DNA from: Sphingobacterium sp. SYP-B4668
GTDB taxonomy: Bacteria; Bacteroidota; Bacteroidia; Sphingobacteriales; Sphingobacteriaceae
NCBI RefSeq assembly: GCF_027627455.1
Contig: NZ_CP115483.1
Coordinates: 4,030,001 to 4,094,000 of the forward strand
DNA length: 64,000 bases
Reading direction: 5' to 3'
Part shown: positions 42,752-51,416 of the stretch, piece by piece
How the letters are laid out: each line of letters begins with the position of its first letter
Numbering within the stretch: the first letter of the stretch is position 1
The notes under the pieces: generated by a model
The model's input: only the letters and a program-made list of their open reading frames with translations
The model's database searches: none
What the model was told of the DNA's origin: nothing
Made by a program: the position numbers and the translations under genes

Positions 42752-43840
42752 TCACTGAGGCTTGACAGTCGGTCCCTCCACAATCAGTTGACCGCTAGGT
42801 AAAATCTTCAATTCATCTAAAAACACTAAGCGCTGACTTCCAGTTTTAGCTGTACGTGCATGGTATACACACCATACTTTGCCTTCTTTATCTTTCAATA
42901 TACTGTTATGCCCTGTTCCCGAAACGATTCCTCCATTTGGGGTGTTTTTCTGTAATATGGGGTTCGTTGAAGACTTCTCGAATGGCCCCAGTGGGTTCGA
43001 GGCTGTTGCGTAGCCCACAGCATAATTCTCTCCTCCGAAATGATTAGCAGAGTACATCATGTAATAAAGCCCATTATGCTTAAACAGATATGAGCCTTCT
43101 GTCCATCTTCTATTCACTTCACCTGAAGTCACAGATCTACTCTCCCATTCAGACTGTTTATCAGCCAGCGAGACAGGAGGGCGTAACAACAATTTAGGCT
43201 CACCTATGACATGTGAAAAATCTGCTGCAAGCTCTACTCCATATATCCAGCTTTCTTCTATCTCATCAAACATTCCCTTCTGCTTCGCCCAATCTGCAAT
43301 TTCAGATTGAACTGGATTTTTATAACAACATCTGGAATAATAAAGATACAACCGTCCATCTTCAGCGAAGTACACGTTCCCGTCAATGATTGGATATCCC
43401 GGGTCAAATAGCGGACTACCTGTCATATCTATAAATGGACCTGTAGGACTCGTTGATATAGCAATACCAATCCGATAATTTTCCAGTTCCTCATTAGGAT
43501 TATCTTTCCAATGCGCACTATAAAACATATAGTACTTACCCCCTCGCTTATATACTTCAGGAGCCCAGAAATCTTTCGTTCCCCAGCCTTTTTCTTGTCG
43601 AGCTGTGTACACAGTACCTTGGTTCTCCCACTGCTTTAAATCCTTGGATGCATAGGCCACAAAGCCATTTTCCACTCCTCCAGTGCCGTACATATAATAG
43701 CAATCCGTATCTTTATCATAAAGCACAAATGGATCTCCAAAAGCAACATCCAACGGATTGTTTGATTGGGCATGTACCGTTGAGAAAAACAGCAACCAGC
43801 AACCAATCAATAAGGATACTCGTAAATTTTTAGTTATCAT
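42752..43840 (-). CDS. GH43 family glycosidase, secreted (arabinan-type), copy A
   Basis: The 362-residue protein has a signal peptide (LLIGCWLLFFSTVHAQ) and a five-bladed GH43 propeller. Catalytic candidates are D36 (AFGDPFVL, base), D153 (IIDGNVYF, pKa modulator) and E248 (WTEGSYLF, acid). A YYMMYSANHFGGENYAVGYA stretch closely resembles the GH43 at 57655, suggesting the same subfamily. Alpha-L-arabinofuranosidase, arabinanase or beta-xylosidase are all possible. Its start overlaps the end of the upstream GH43 gene by 11 bases, so the two are one operon transcribed away from the sensor gene. Confidence 0.88.
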   Translation of the reverse strand: MITKNLRVSLLIGCWLLFFSTVHAQSNNPLDVAFGDPFVLYDKDTDCYYMYGTGGVENGFVAYASKDLKQWENQGTVYTARQEKGWGTKDFWAPEVYKRGGKYYMFYSAHWKDNPNEELENYRIGIAISTSPTGPFIDMTGSPLFDPGYPIIDGNVYFAEDGRLYLYYSRCCYKNPVQSEIADWAKQKGMFDEIEESWIYGVELAADFSHVIGEPKLLLRPPVSLADKQSEWESRSVTSGEVNRRWTEGSYLFKHNGLYYMMYSANHFGGENYAVGYATASNPLGPFEKSSTNPILQKNTPNGGIVSGTGHNSILKDKEGKVWCVYHARTAKTGSQRLVFLDELKILPSGQLIVEGPTVKPQ

Positions 43841-44936
43841 ATTTCATCTTTTTAAATACAGGACTATCATCCAAGGATTGACTCGGTTCCCCGGTGCCGA
43901 TCACTGGCCATCCTTCTGTCCATACAACTTTATCTAACATCAGCATACGTCGACTAGCACCACCCGATACCTTTCCATTACTTTTTTCAATGGCATGGTA
44001 AAGTAACCAATCCGTCCCCTCATCATCTTTTATAATCTTACTATGATGTCCTGGTCCTACAATTTTATCACTTCCCTTGAGCACCAGTGTTCCCGCCCCC
44101 CGCGTGTTGATATCTTTACCCGATCGATCTAAATAAGGCCCCTTCAACGATTTAGATCGGGCCACCAATACATGGTACTTACTATTTGCACCCTCGCAAC
44201 AACTCCCTTTTGACCCAAATAAATAGTAATATCCGTCACGTTTGTGAATCATCGCTGCCTCCCAATCTCCAGCCGCTACCTTAAATTTTTCTTGCAGGTC
44301 ATGCACACCAGTCCCATCGGATGTAAGAGGGATACCATGTATCCCTTGCGAAACACCCTCTCCAAAGCTCCCCCAGAATAAAAATTTGTCATCTCCCTCT
44401 TCAAACAAGGATGGATCGATAGAATTCGGCACCTCGACCTCACTACTCACAAATAATTTACCCTTATCCACAAAAGGTCCTCCTGCATTTGCTGATACAG
44501 CCAATCCAATCCCAGGATCGGGATCACCCCAAAGCGAGTAAGAGTAATACAAGATATACTGATCATTTATCTTGTTGATATCTGGTGCCCATAGACCACC
44601 TCGATCCTTCCAGTTAGGCTTATCTTTAAACACATTATCAACCTCCGTCCAATGAATTAAATCTTCCGACCGCAAAATAGGCATCAAACGATTTCCTTTA
44701 CCATCTCCCCAATTATCTTCGGTTCCATATGCATAAAAATAGCCTGTTTGCTCATCCCTTATGACCGTAGGATCTGCCAAAATAGGTTCAAATACCGGAT
44801 TCATGTATTGACTTCTTTTATAGCTGCTAGTTTCTACATTAGCTTTAGGTTCAAATACCCCACACGAATACGTCGCTGACAATATCCCAATCGAATAGAA
44901 CAAAAAACTAAAGCCTTTTCTTATTTTTATAACCAT
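43830..44936 (-). CDS. GH43 family glycosidase, lipoprotein (endo-arabinanase-like), copy B
   Basis: This 368-residue protein has a lipoprotein-like signal (YSIGILSATYSC, Cys 25). It has a GH43 propeller with D55 (ILADPTVI), D174 (SIDPSLF) and E226 (GDWEAAMI) as the catalytic triad. The sequence GPGHHSKIIKDDEG near 290, with paired histidines, is typical of arabinan endo-1,5-alpha-L-arabinosidases, where a histidine coordinates a central metal. A GSKGSCCEGANSKYHV loop is distinctive. It is first of two GH43 genes and divergent from the sensor kinase. Surface or periplasmic location depends on export of the lipoprotein. Confidence 0.87.
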   Translation of the reverse strand: MVIKIRKGFSFLFYSIGILSATYSCGVFEPKANVETSSYKRSQYMNPVFEPILADPTVIRDEQTGYFYAYGTEDNWGDGKGNRLMPILRSEDLIHWTEVDNVFKDKPNWKDRGGLWAPDINKINDQYILYYSYSLWGDPDPGIGLAVSANAGGPFVDKGKLFVSSEVEVPNSIDPSLFEEGDDKFLFWGSFGEGVSQGIHGIPLTSDGTGVHDLQEKFKVAAGDWEAAMIHKRDGYYYLFGSKGSCCEGANSKYHVLVARSKSLKGPYLDRSGKDINTRGAGTLVLKGSDKIVGPGHHSKIIKDDEGTDWLLYHAIEKSNGKVSGGASRRMLMLDKVVWTEGWPVIGTGEPSQSLDDSPVFKKMKYDN

Positions 44937-45032
44937 ATTCTACTGTACATACCATGGATTCTCTATACATCCCAAGCCTATCAACCTAGGTTTCTGTATT
45001 TTTCCTTAGCCTTTGTAAATCTTATATATATT

Positions 45033-45111
45033 TTTGTTTATAATTGCACTGGATCCCAACTACAAGTCCAGTATAAAACAAAGGTGTAAATTACACTTTG
45101 TATAAAATTGC
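45033..45111. promoter_or_regulatory. Candidate operator: paired TTTGTnTAnAATTGC repeats and a palindrome
   Basis: TTTGTTTATAATTGC at 45033-45047 and TTTGTATAAAATTGC at 45097-45111 match at 13 of 15 positions, 64 bp apart. Between them, GTGTAA-A-TTACAC forms a palindrome at 45084-45096. All lie in the 211-bp divergent region between the GH43 pair and the sensor kinase, where the response regulator would be expected to bind. A TATTTTTG -7 candidate for the sensor gene is at 45029-45036. Confidence 0.4.
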
Positions 45112-45147
45112 CTTTTTTATTCAAAATAAACCCAAATTGTATCATTC

Positions 45148-48100
45148 ATGAGAATTAAGTTATTTTTAGTTCAGACTTGTCTTCCTATTCTCACATTCTT
45201 ATCCATTTGGACACCCGCTGTTCAAGCACAATTATACTATTTCAATCATTTTCAAGTAGAACATGGACTTTCCAACAATGCCGTCTTATCTAGCGCTCAA
45301 GACAAAAATGGTTTTATGTGGTTCGGCACGCGAGATGGCTTGAATCGGTTTGATGGCTATAATTTCAAACATTTTTACGCCGACACCGATAACGAAAATG
45401 GGCTTGGCAGTAACTACATCCATAGTATTGCCATCAATAGACATAATCTAATCTGGATTGGCACGGACCAAGGGGTATACATATTCGACCCCAAAACCGA
45501 ACAATTCAATCGTTTAAAAGAAATGGTTAACAGGGAAATCCTTAGGATTGAAGAAGATCCCGACGGCAATATGTGGTTTATTGCTAACAATGAACTATTT
45601 TGTTATCTCATTGCCGAAAAAAAAATTATTCAAAAAACCCATATACGTAAATATCAAGTCTCAGGTTTTTGTTTTGACAATCATAATCAGGTTTGGATTG
45701 GCGACGGCAAAAACCTTTTTTGTTTAACCAATAATACCTCCTATCCGCTCCCCATTCAATCCCCCCTTCCTACTGAAATAAAAAGACTATATACCGACCG
45801 TCAACATAACATTTGGATAGGCACGTCCAAAGAAGGCCTATTCCACTACAATCACAAAAACCATCAGATCCGCCAAGTCATCGCCAGCAATCGCAATTCA
45901 CCATTGTACATCCGGGATATTCTACAAGTCAACGATACCGCCGTGTGGGTTGCATCGGAATCAGGGCTGTATATCTGTGATCAACTTGGCACAAAGTACA
46001 ACCTATTAAAACGTGAAAAGGACAACCCATGGAGTCTTGCAGACAATGCTATTTACACGCTTTCCAAAGATCACCAAGATGGATTATGGGTAGGTTCCTA
46101 TTTTGGAGGAATCCACTATTTCCATCCACAACACACCTATTTCCAAAAAATATTCCCGCGGGCCACACCTAATTCACTACAGGGTCACGCCATTCGTGAA
46201 ATCGTAGAAGACCATCAGCATAACCTTTGGATAGGCACCGAAGATAATGGACTCACTTTTTGGGATTATCGCAACAATCAATTCAGTACATTAAATCAAG
46301 ATACACAGCTTGCACATAGTAATATCCACGGATTGGCGATAGCTGGAGATAGCCTCTTAGTAGGAACGTTTCACCAAGGGATGGATGTTGTCAATGTTAA
46401 GACCAAAAAAATCATTAAACATTTCAACAACAAGAATACAAATGGAAAGCTGGGTGACAACTTTGTTTTCTCGATTTATCGTACACGTGCTGGCCGAATA
46501 CTCCTAGGCACCTCTCGAGGTGTATATGAGTTTTTTCCGGGTAAAGACGAATTTCAGTTCTTAAAACCCCTGAAACGTCATATTTTTCACACCTCCATAT
46601 ATGAAGATCGCGCTGGGAATATTTGGTTCACAACTTGGCGTGACGGACTCTTCAAACTATCGCCTTCCACTGGTGACCTTGTCCGTTTTACCCATGATAC
46701 CAAGGACCCCCAATCGCTCAACAGCAATAGAGCTACACGTGTATTCCAAGATTCGAAGGGTACGATTTGGGTGGCTACCGAAAATGGAATCGCCATATGG
46801 AACCCAATTACCGACAAATTCCATCGCATTACCAAGAAAGATGGGCTTCCCAGCAATTTGATTCTAGGATTCGAAGAAGATGACAACGAAAATTTATGGA
46901 TCAGCACTTCTCGTGGACTAGTTAAGATGGATATCCATCGAAATCATATCGAATTATTTGATACCGAGTTGGGACTACTAGATCTCCAGTTCAATTACAA
47001 TTCAGTATTCAAAGATGCTAAAGGATACCTTTACTTCGGATCCTCACGAGGTTTGATTCGCTTTAAGCCCGAGTTGATGTCCGATCATTTTAAAAGTAAT
47101 TCATTAGCCCCTCTTTATATCACCGGTATCCAGACCCATCAGCGCGAACTCACCATTGGAGGCAAAGAAGGAAATCTGAGCCAAGCAGTTATATACACCA
47201 ACCAATTAGCATTAAATCACGACGAATCTACCATTAGTTTAGATTTTGCAGCTTTAAACTTCGTATCCGCCAAGTCTACCTCTTACCGCTATAGATTAGT
47301 AGGTCTCGATTCTTCTTGGACAATCTTACGCAACCATAGCAAAGCCTATTTCACTAAAGTACCACCAGGTAATTATACTTTTGAGGTTGTAGCGACAGAT
47401 GCCAATGGTGTCCCTATATCCGAACAAAAAGCATTACAGATTACCATCAATCCTCCTTTATGGGCGAGTACACCTGCATTTATCACCTATATTATTCTTG
47501 CTTCCGCCTTCATATGCTATGCGATATACAGCTATGACAGCCGTATTAAAGAGAAAAATAGACGACGTCTGGCCATCATCAAAACGCACAATGAAGAGGA
47601 GCTGTACAAAGCAAAAATGGATTTCTTTATGCGAATCACACATGATATCAAGACGCCGTTGACCTTAATAAAAGGGCCATTAGAATGGATTTTGAATGGC
47701 GCCGACAAAGAGAATACGAACAAATGGTTGCATACCATTCATCAAAACACCGAAAAACTTATCACATTGACTGACAACCTGTTGGATTTTAAAAAAATCG
47801 AAAGCAATGACTTCTCCTTGCAACTTCAATTTGAAAACATTAGTAAACTTGTTGAAATCTGCATCCAAGAATTTAAACCACTGATTGAAAACAAGAAGAT
47901 TGACATTCAAATTGACCTTGATGAGCAAATCAATGCCAATATCGACATCGAAACCATTTATAAGATTATTTCCAATCTATTACACAATGCCGTTAAATAT
48001 GCCGATAAGGTCATCGTCATCAGTCTTTATCAGATCCCTAAAGAAGAGATTTTCTGTATTGCGGTCAAAAATGATGGAGCATTGTTAACCGAAGAAGAGA

Positions 48101-48270
48101 TCCAGCAAATTTTTAAACCTTTTCAGCGTGCATCATCCCACTACAGGATCAAAGGCTCAGGACTGGGACTAGCCCTTACCCATTCCTTTGCTACACTTCA
48201 TGGAGGTTCACTACAATATGTCCAAAATGAAGAACGTCTAAACATATTCCTATTAAAAATCCCATTGTAA
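45148..48270 (+). CDS. Hybrid-two-component-type sensor histidine kinase lacking receiver and HTH
   Basis: The 1040-residue protein has a signal peptide (to about 27) and about fourteen Reg_prop repeats forming two periplasmic propellers (for example GLSNNAVLSSAQDKNGFMWF, DGLNRFDGYNF). A Y_Y_Y domain occupies about 680-770 and a membrane helix about 772-795. A HisKA has the phospho-His near 832 (FMRITHDIKTPLTLIKG) and a HATPase has NLLHNAVKYAD and GSGLGLALTHSFA. It stops right after the ATPase (LLKIPL), where normal hybrid regulators continue into REC and AraC domains. Those domains occur as the separate gene at 41890. It probably senses an arabino-oligosaccharide in the periplasm. Confidence 0.92.
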   Translation: MRIKLFLVQTCLPILTFLSIWTPAVQAQLYYFNHFQVEHGLSNNAVLSSAQDKNGFMWFGTRDGLNRFDGYNFKHFYADTDNENGLGSNYIHSIAINRHNLIWIGTDQGVYIFDPKTEQFNRLKEMVNREILRIEEDPDGNMWFIANNELFCYLIAEKKIIQKTHIRKYQVSGFCFDNHNQVWIGDGKNLFCLTNNTSYPLPIQSPLPTEIKRLYTDRQHNIWIGTSKEGLFHYNHKNHQIRQVIASNRNSPLYIRDILQVNDTAVWVASESGLYICDQLGTKYNLLKREKDNPWSLADNAIYTLSKDHQDGLWVGSYFGGIHYFHPQHTYFQKIFPRATPNSLQGHAIREIVEDHQHNLWIGTEDNGLTFWDYRNNQFSTLNQDTQLAHSNIHGLAIAGDSLLVGTFHQGMDVVNVKTKKIIKHFNNKNTNGKLGDNFVFSIYRTRAGRILLGTSRGVYEFFPGKDEFQFLKPLKRHIFHTSIYEDRAGNIWFTTWRDGLFKLSPSTGDLVRFTHDTKDPQSLNSNRATRVFQDSKGTIWVATENGIAIWNPITDKFHRITKKDGLPSNLILGFEEDDNENLWISTSRGLVKMDIHRNHIELFDTELGLLDLQFNYNSVFKDAKGYLYFGSSRGLIRFKPELMSDHFKSNSLAPLYITGIQTHQRELTIGGKEGNLSQAVIYTNQLALNHDESTISLDFAALNFVSAKSTSYRYRLVGLDSSWTILRNHSKAYFTKVPPGNYTFEVVATDANGVPISEQKALQITINPPLWASTPAFITYIILASAFICYAIYSYDSRIKEKNRRRLAIIKTHNEEELYKAKMDFFMRITHDIKTPLTLIKGPLEWILNGADKENTNKWLHTIHQNTEKLITLTDNLLDFKKIESNDFSLQLQFENISKLVEICIQEFKPLIENKKIDIQIDLDEQINANIDIETIYKIISNLLHNAVKYADKVIVISLYQIPKEEIFCIAVKNDGALLTEEEIQQIFKPFQRASSHYRIKGSGLGLALTHSFATLHGGSLQYVQNEERLNIFLLKIPL

Positions 48271-48313
48271 TACCACCCTACTCCATACCCCCTTATTCCT
48301 TAAAAGTTAGTCC

Positions 48314-48339
48314 GCCAGGTCCAGATTTGCAGACCTGGC
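48314..48339. repeat. Hairpin GCCAGGTC/GACCTGGC after the sensor gene
   Basis: An 8-bp perfect stem (48314-48321, 48332-48339) with a 10-base loop lies 44 bp past the sensor stop. There is no T-run. It may be a factor-dependent 3' end or one copy of a dispersed palindromic repeat; only one copy was seen in this window. Confidence 0.45.
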
Positions 48340-48504
48340 ACTTGTCGTACCCTCGACGTAATTAGATTCGGAAGTTCCATCACCTATGATACAATTTGAT
48401 AATTTATTGATCGAAATAGATATTTTTTTCTATCAGATTACATAGACATTTGACTAACGATTAATTTAAAAACCGATTATAAGCAAGAAGTAATCAAATA
48501 CTTA

Positions 48505-48789
48505 GAGCCTGTTTAAAAATTCATAAAAGAAACCATCGTTCGATGGCTGAAACTTTAAGGGCTAAGACGGAAACAAAAAAGTGAAAGAAGTAAAAAGAAA
48601 TACAATTTTGGATACCTCTTAAAAATAGGAATGAGAACCCATGAGAACAGTAGGGAATTTAAGCCTATCAGCAAACGATTGGATGTAGAGAGAGCGTATT
48701 CATAGTTCGATAATGACCCTGGAGTTTGCAGAAACAATGGTCAAATTATTCGTCTTAAAATTATTATTGACCAAAATTTAAACACGCTC
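48505..48789 (+). mobile_element. Decayed, internally deleted IS5-family element
   Basis: Imperfect terminal inverted repeats GAGCCTGTTTAAA (48505-48517) and TTTAAACACGCTC (48777-48789) match at 12 of 13 positions and are flanked by TTA on both sides, a 3-bp target duplication. Inside are remnants of an IS5-type transposase C-terminus. At about 285 bp it is far shorter than an IS5 element, so most of the gene is deleted. It lies between the sensor kinase and the TIG/SusC genes of the same locus. Confidence 0.75.
48601..48781 (+). pseudogene. IS5-type transposase C-terminal fragment
   Basis: In one plus frame the sequence reads REFKPISKRLDVERAYS, then a stop (48703-48705), then FDND, matching the FKPI-KRWVVERTFAWxDND region of IS5-group DDE transposases, which holds the catalytic Glu. 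After a frameshift the final stretch reads FAETMVKLFVLKLLLTKI and ends in TAA at 48779-48781, inside the right terminal repeat, as transposase genes of this group do. The N-terminal DDE part is missing, so it cannot be active. Confidence 0.72.
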
Positions 48790-48794
48790 TTAAG

Positions 48795-49974
48795 TATAAA
48801 TGTCGACTATTTTCGTTAAACCTCTAAGGTGTGATAGCTCCAATAAATTACAGTAATCTAGTGTAGATCTCGGTGTGCAGGATATTTCTAAATTCAATGA
48901 TATGAAGCTTTTTTTATAATTTATTTTCTACTCTGATATAAGAATAATAATCAAACTGAATAACTAAAACGTTTTCGCAAATAAAAATCGATCAAATAGA
49001 GCAGTGAAATTTTAAATTTTATAATATTGTGCTAACCAAATATAAATTAAAGCCTAGAAATGAAATATAAACCTTGAAACATCATGTTTTATACGATACA
49101 GCACAAGGCTTTTTTAAGTAGAAAACCAATTAATTATGTGTAAGATAAAATCAATTATTTATACTTCAATAACAATTCAATTAGTCATTGCAAGAAATGT
49201 TCTACCCGCACAAGTATTCGAGAAATCGGCTTTCGGACGTGTTAAGGAATGAAGGGGAGAGGTGTTTTGGTAGGTGTAAGCATTGTTGTGAAATGTAGCT
49301 CTACAAATGAGAAAAGTGAATTTGCGATTGAAATCGAAGACGACCACCAGCAATATTCGTTTTTCTTTTAAGAGTTATTCTTCTCATGAAATGATTGCCA
49401 ATAATCAAACGAATTTACAGATTGTATTAAAATCTTCAGTGGAAACTTCTGAAACAATAATCCAATTATTGACCATAATTGAAACAGGCGGCAAATAAAT
49501 AAGACGTTGATTCGACTTTTTATTTAAATAAATCTCATTGTACAACCACATATTATTCAAATGGATACTATAAAAACACCCATGAGGGAATATTTGCGAT
49601 ATTTTTTTTGAAAAAGCAATAAAACACACCAAGGAGACAGACGATTATGCAAATATTCCGAATGCATTCAACCTCCCGACCTATTATATTACTAAAACTT
49701 TAGAATCTATTTATTAAACCTATATTTCAATGCAAAACAGTGTAAAAATTGGCAACTCATCCGTGCCTATAGAACCCAGTTCTCTCATTCAACGATTACA
49801 AGACATCCGGACATCCTCCTTCTGTTACTACTCTACTATCGTGACTAGTATACTCCAGCATCATTATCGATAAGAACGTCATGTCGGCGCCCTACAGATG
49901 CCCGTTAAAAGATTTCATAGATGATAATCACTATTAAACAACCCGACTTCAGTCGGAAAAAAAGCAATATCCTT
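48795..49974. other. 1.2-kb intergenic region, possibly decayed coding
   Basis: No intact gene is recognised. A plus-strand terminator-like structure (AAAGCCT 49049-49055 with AGGCTTT 49106-49112, then a T-run) has no gene in front of it. Between 49136 and 49498 short protein-like fragments occur in different frames (for example NEKSEFAIEIEDDHQQY near 49310, then SVETSETIIQLLTIIE near 49440), which could be one broken gene. The promoter of the TIG/SusC operon must lie near the right end. Confidence 0.4.
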
Positions 49975-51387
49975 ATGGAAAAGAAAAACAGAATTAAACC
50001 CATATCTTGGCCTATTCAGGTCATAATAATCTTGCTTACGACGCTTTGTTTTATACAGTGTAAAGAAGACAGCGACAAGCAAACTATCGGTTTTGACCCT
50101 TCAAAACAGGTCGTAATTACCGACTTCTATCCAAAAGAAGGCGGCGTAGGAAGTAAACTGATTTTGTATGGAGAAAACTTTGGAAATGACATTTCCAAAA
50201 CCAAAGTAGTCATTGGCGGAAAAGTAGCCAAAGTCGTCGGTGTGCAAAACAATAGCGTATACTGTGTTATCCCAGAGAAGGCCTACGCCGGAGATATTCG
50301 AGTCAGCATTCTAGACGATGAAGGCAAAGAGCTTGTAAATGTCGAAACCAAAGAACGATTTGAATACACGAAAAAATTACTGGTCTCCACATTTCTCGGC
50401 AAGTACTATGAAGTAGGAAGCAATTTTGAAGAAAAGGAAGGACCATTTAACGATTGTGGTGCATTCAAAGGCATGCTATGGTTCTCGTTTGACCCCAAGA
50501 ACTCCAATCATCTATATTTCTCTGCCGACTACAACAGTGCCCGATTAATCGATTTTGAAAAACAGTATGTAAGCTACTTTCGGACTGGCTTTGACAGAGT
50601 TTCCGTACTCAATTGGAGACTTGATGCCAATCAAGATATGATTGTTTCGCACAACCAAAGCAGCGACACCAGGTATGGGAATTACCTATTCTCACGCGAA
50701 TCAAAGTTTATTCAAAATAACCCCATCCCCGTGTACGCCAGAGGTGTAAACGGCACAATCATTCATCCACAAAATGGGGAGCTATACTATTCCAGGTTTA
50801 GAGCCGGAGATATTCGTCGCTACGACTTCGCTACAGGAGAAGACAAGTTAGCATTCCCCAATCCTTATAGTGCTGTAGCTATTTATATGGTTGTACACCC
50901 TTCCGGCGATTATGCCTATTTAATCCAGTACGATAGACACTTTATCATGCGTACCGATTATGATTACGCCAGAAAAACATTTACAACTCCCTACACCATC
51001 GCAGGAGCAGCAGGTTCATCGGGTTATGCAGACGGAGTCGGCACCAATGCCCGCTTGAATAACCCCGTACAAGGCGTATTTGTCAAAAATCCCGATTACG
51101 AACAGAATGGCGGAGATCAATACGACTTCTATTTCTGTGACAAGGAAAACCATGCCATACGACGGATGACCCCACAGGGAAGGATCAGCACTTTTGCAGG
51201 AAGAGGAAACAACGGCACCAGTGGTTATGCTGACGGTGATTTAAGAACAGAAGCCCGTTTTAAACAACCACAAGCAATCGCATACGATGAGGCGAAAGAA
51301 TGCTTTTATATCGGTGATACCGGAAACTGGATCATTCGAAAGATTGCAAAAGAGGAAGAGGAAGAAGCAGTAGAAACCACGAATTAG
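49975..51387 (+). CDS. IPT/TIG-domain and NHL-propeller surface lipoprotein
   Basis: ATG 49975 (MEKKNRIKPISWPIQ) is chosen since it leads directly into a lipoprotein signal (LLTTLCFIQC); the frame is open to ATG 49921. The 470-residue product has an IPT/TIG domain (about 45-130; ITDFYPKEGGVGSKLILYGENFG). A C-terminal NHL/YVTN-type propeller follows (AGAAGSSGYADGVGTNARLNNP, TFAGRGNNGTSGYADGD, IAYDEAKECFYIGDTGNWIIRKI). It precedes susC by 29 bp and probably serves as a surface glycan-binding or scaffold lipoprotein of the importer. The acidic EEEEEAVE tail is unusual. Confidence 0.85.
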   Translation: MEKKNRIKPISWPIQVIIILLTTLCFIQCKEDSDKQTIGFDPSKQVVITDFYPKEGGVGSKLILYGENFGNDISKTKVVIGGKVAKVVGVQNNSVYCVIPEKAYAGDIRVSILDDEGKELVNVETKERFEYTKKLLVSTFLGKYYEVGSNFEEKEGPFNDCGAFKGMLWFSFDPKNSNHLYFSADYNSARLIDFEKQYVSYFRTGFDRVSVLNWRLDANQDMIVSHNQSSDTRYGNYLFSRESKFIQNNPIPVYARGVNGTIIHPQNGELYYSRFRAGDIRRYDFATGEDKLAFPNPYSAVAIYMVVHPSGDYAYLIQYDRHFIMRTDYDYARKTFTTPYTIAGAAGSSGYADGVGTNARLNNPVQGVFVKNPDYEQNGGDQYDFYFCDKENHAIRRMTPQGRISTFAGRGNNGTSGYADGDLRTEARFKQPQAIAYDEAKECFYIGDTGNWIIRKIAKEEEEEAVETTN

Positions 51388-51416
51388 TAGCAGCCTAATA
51401 ATTGAAAACACACTAT

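Noticed and set aside
48314-48339. Member of a dispersed REP-like family
   Set aside because: Only one copy is visible in this window, so a repeat family cannot be claimed; listed only as a hairpin.
48555-48737. 60-codon minus-strand frame
   Set aside because: It is the antisense of the IS5-type transposase remnant.
49307-49498. 63-codon plus-strand frame in the gene desert
   Set aside because: Only parts look protein-like and they continue in other frames on either side; treated as a possible broken gene, not a CDS.
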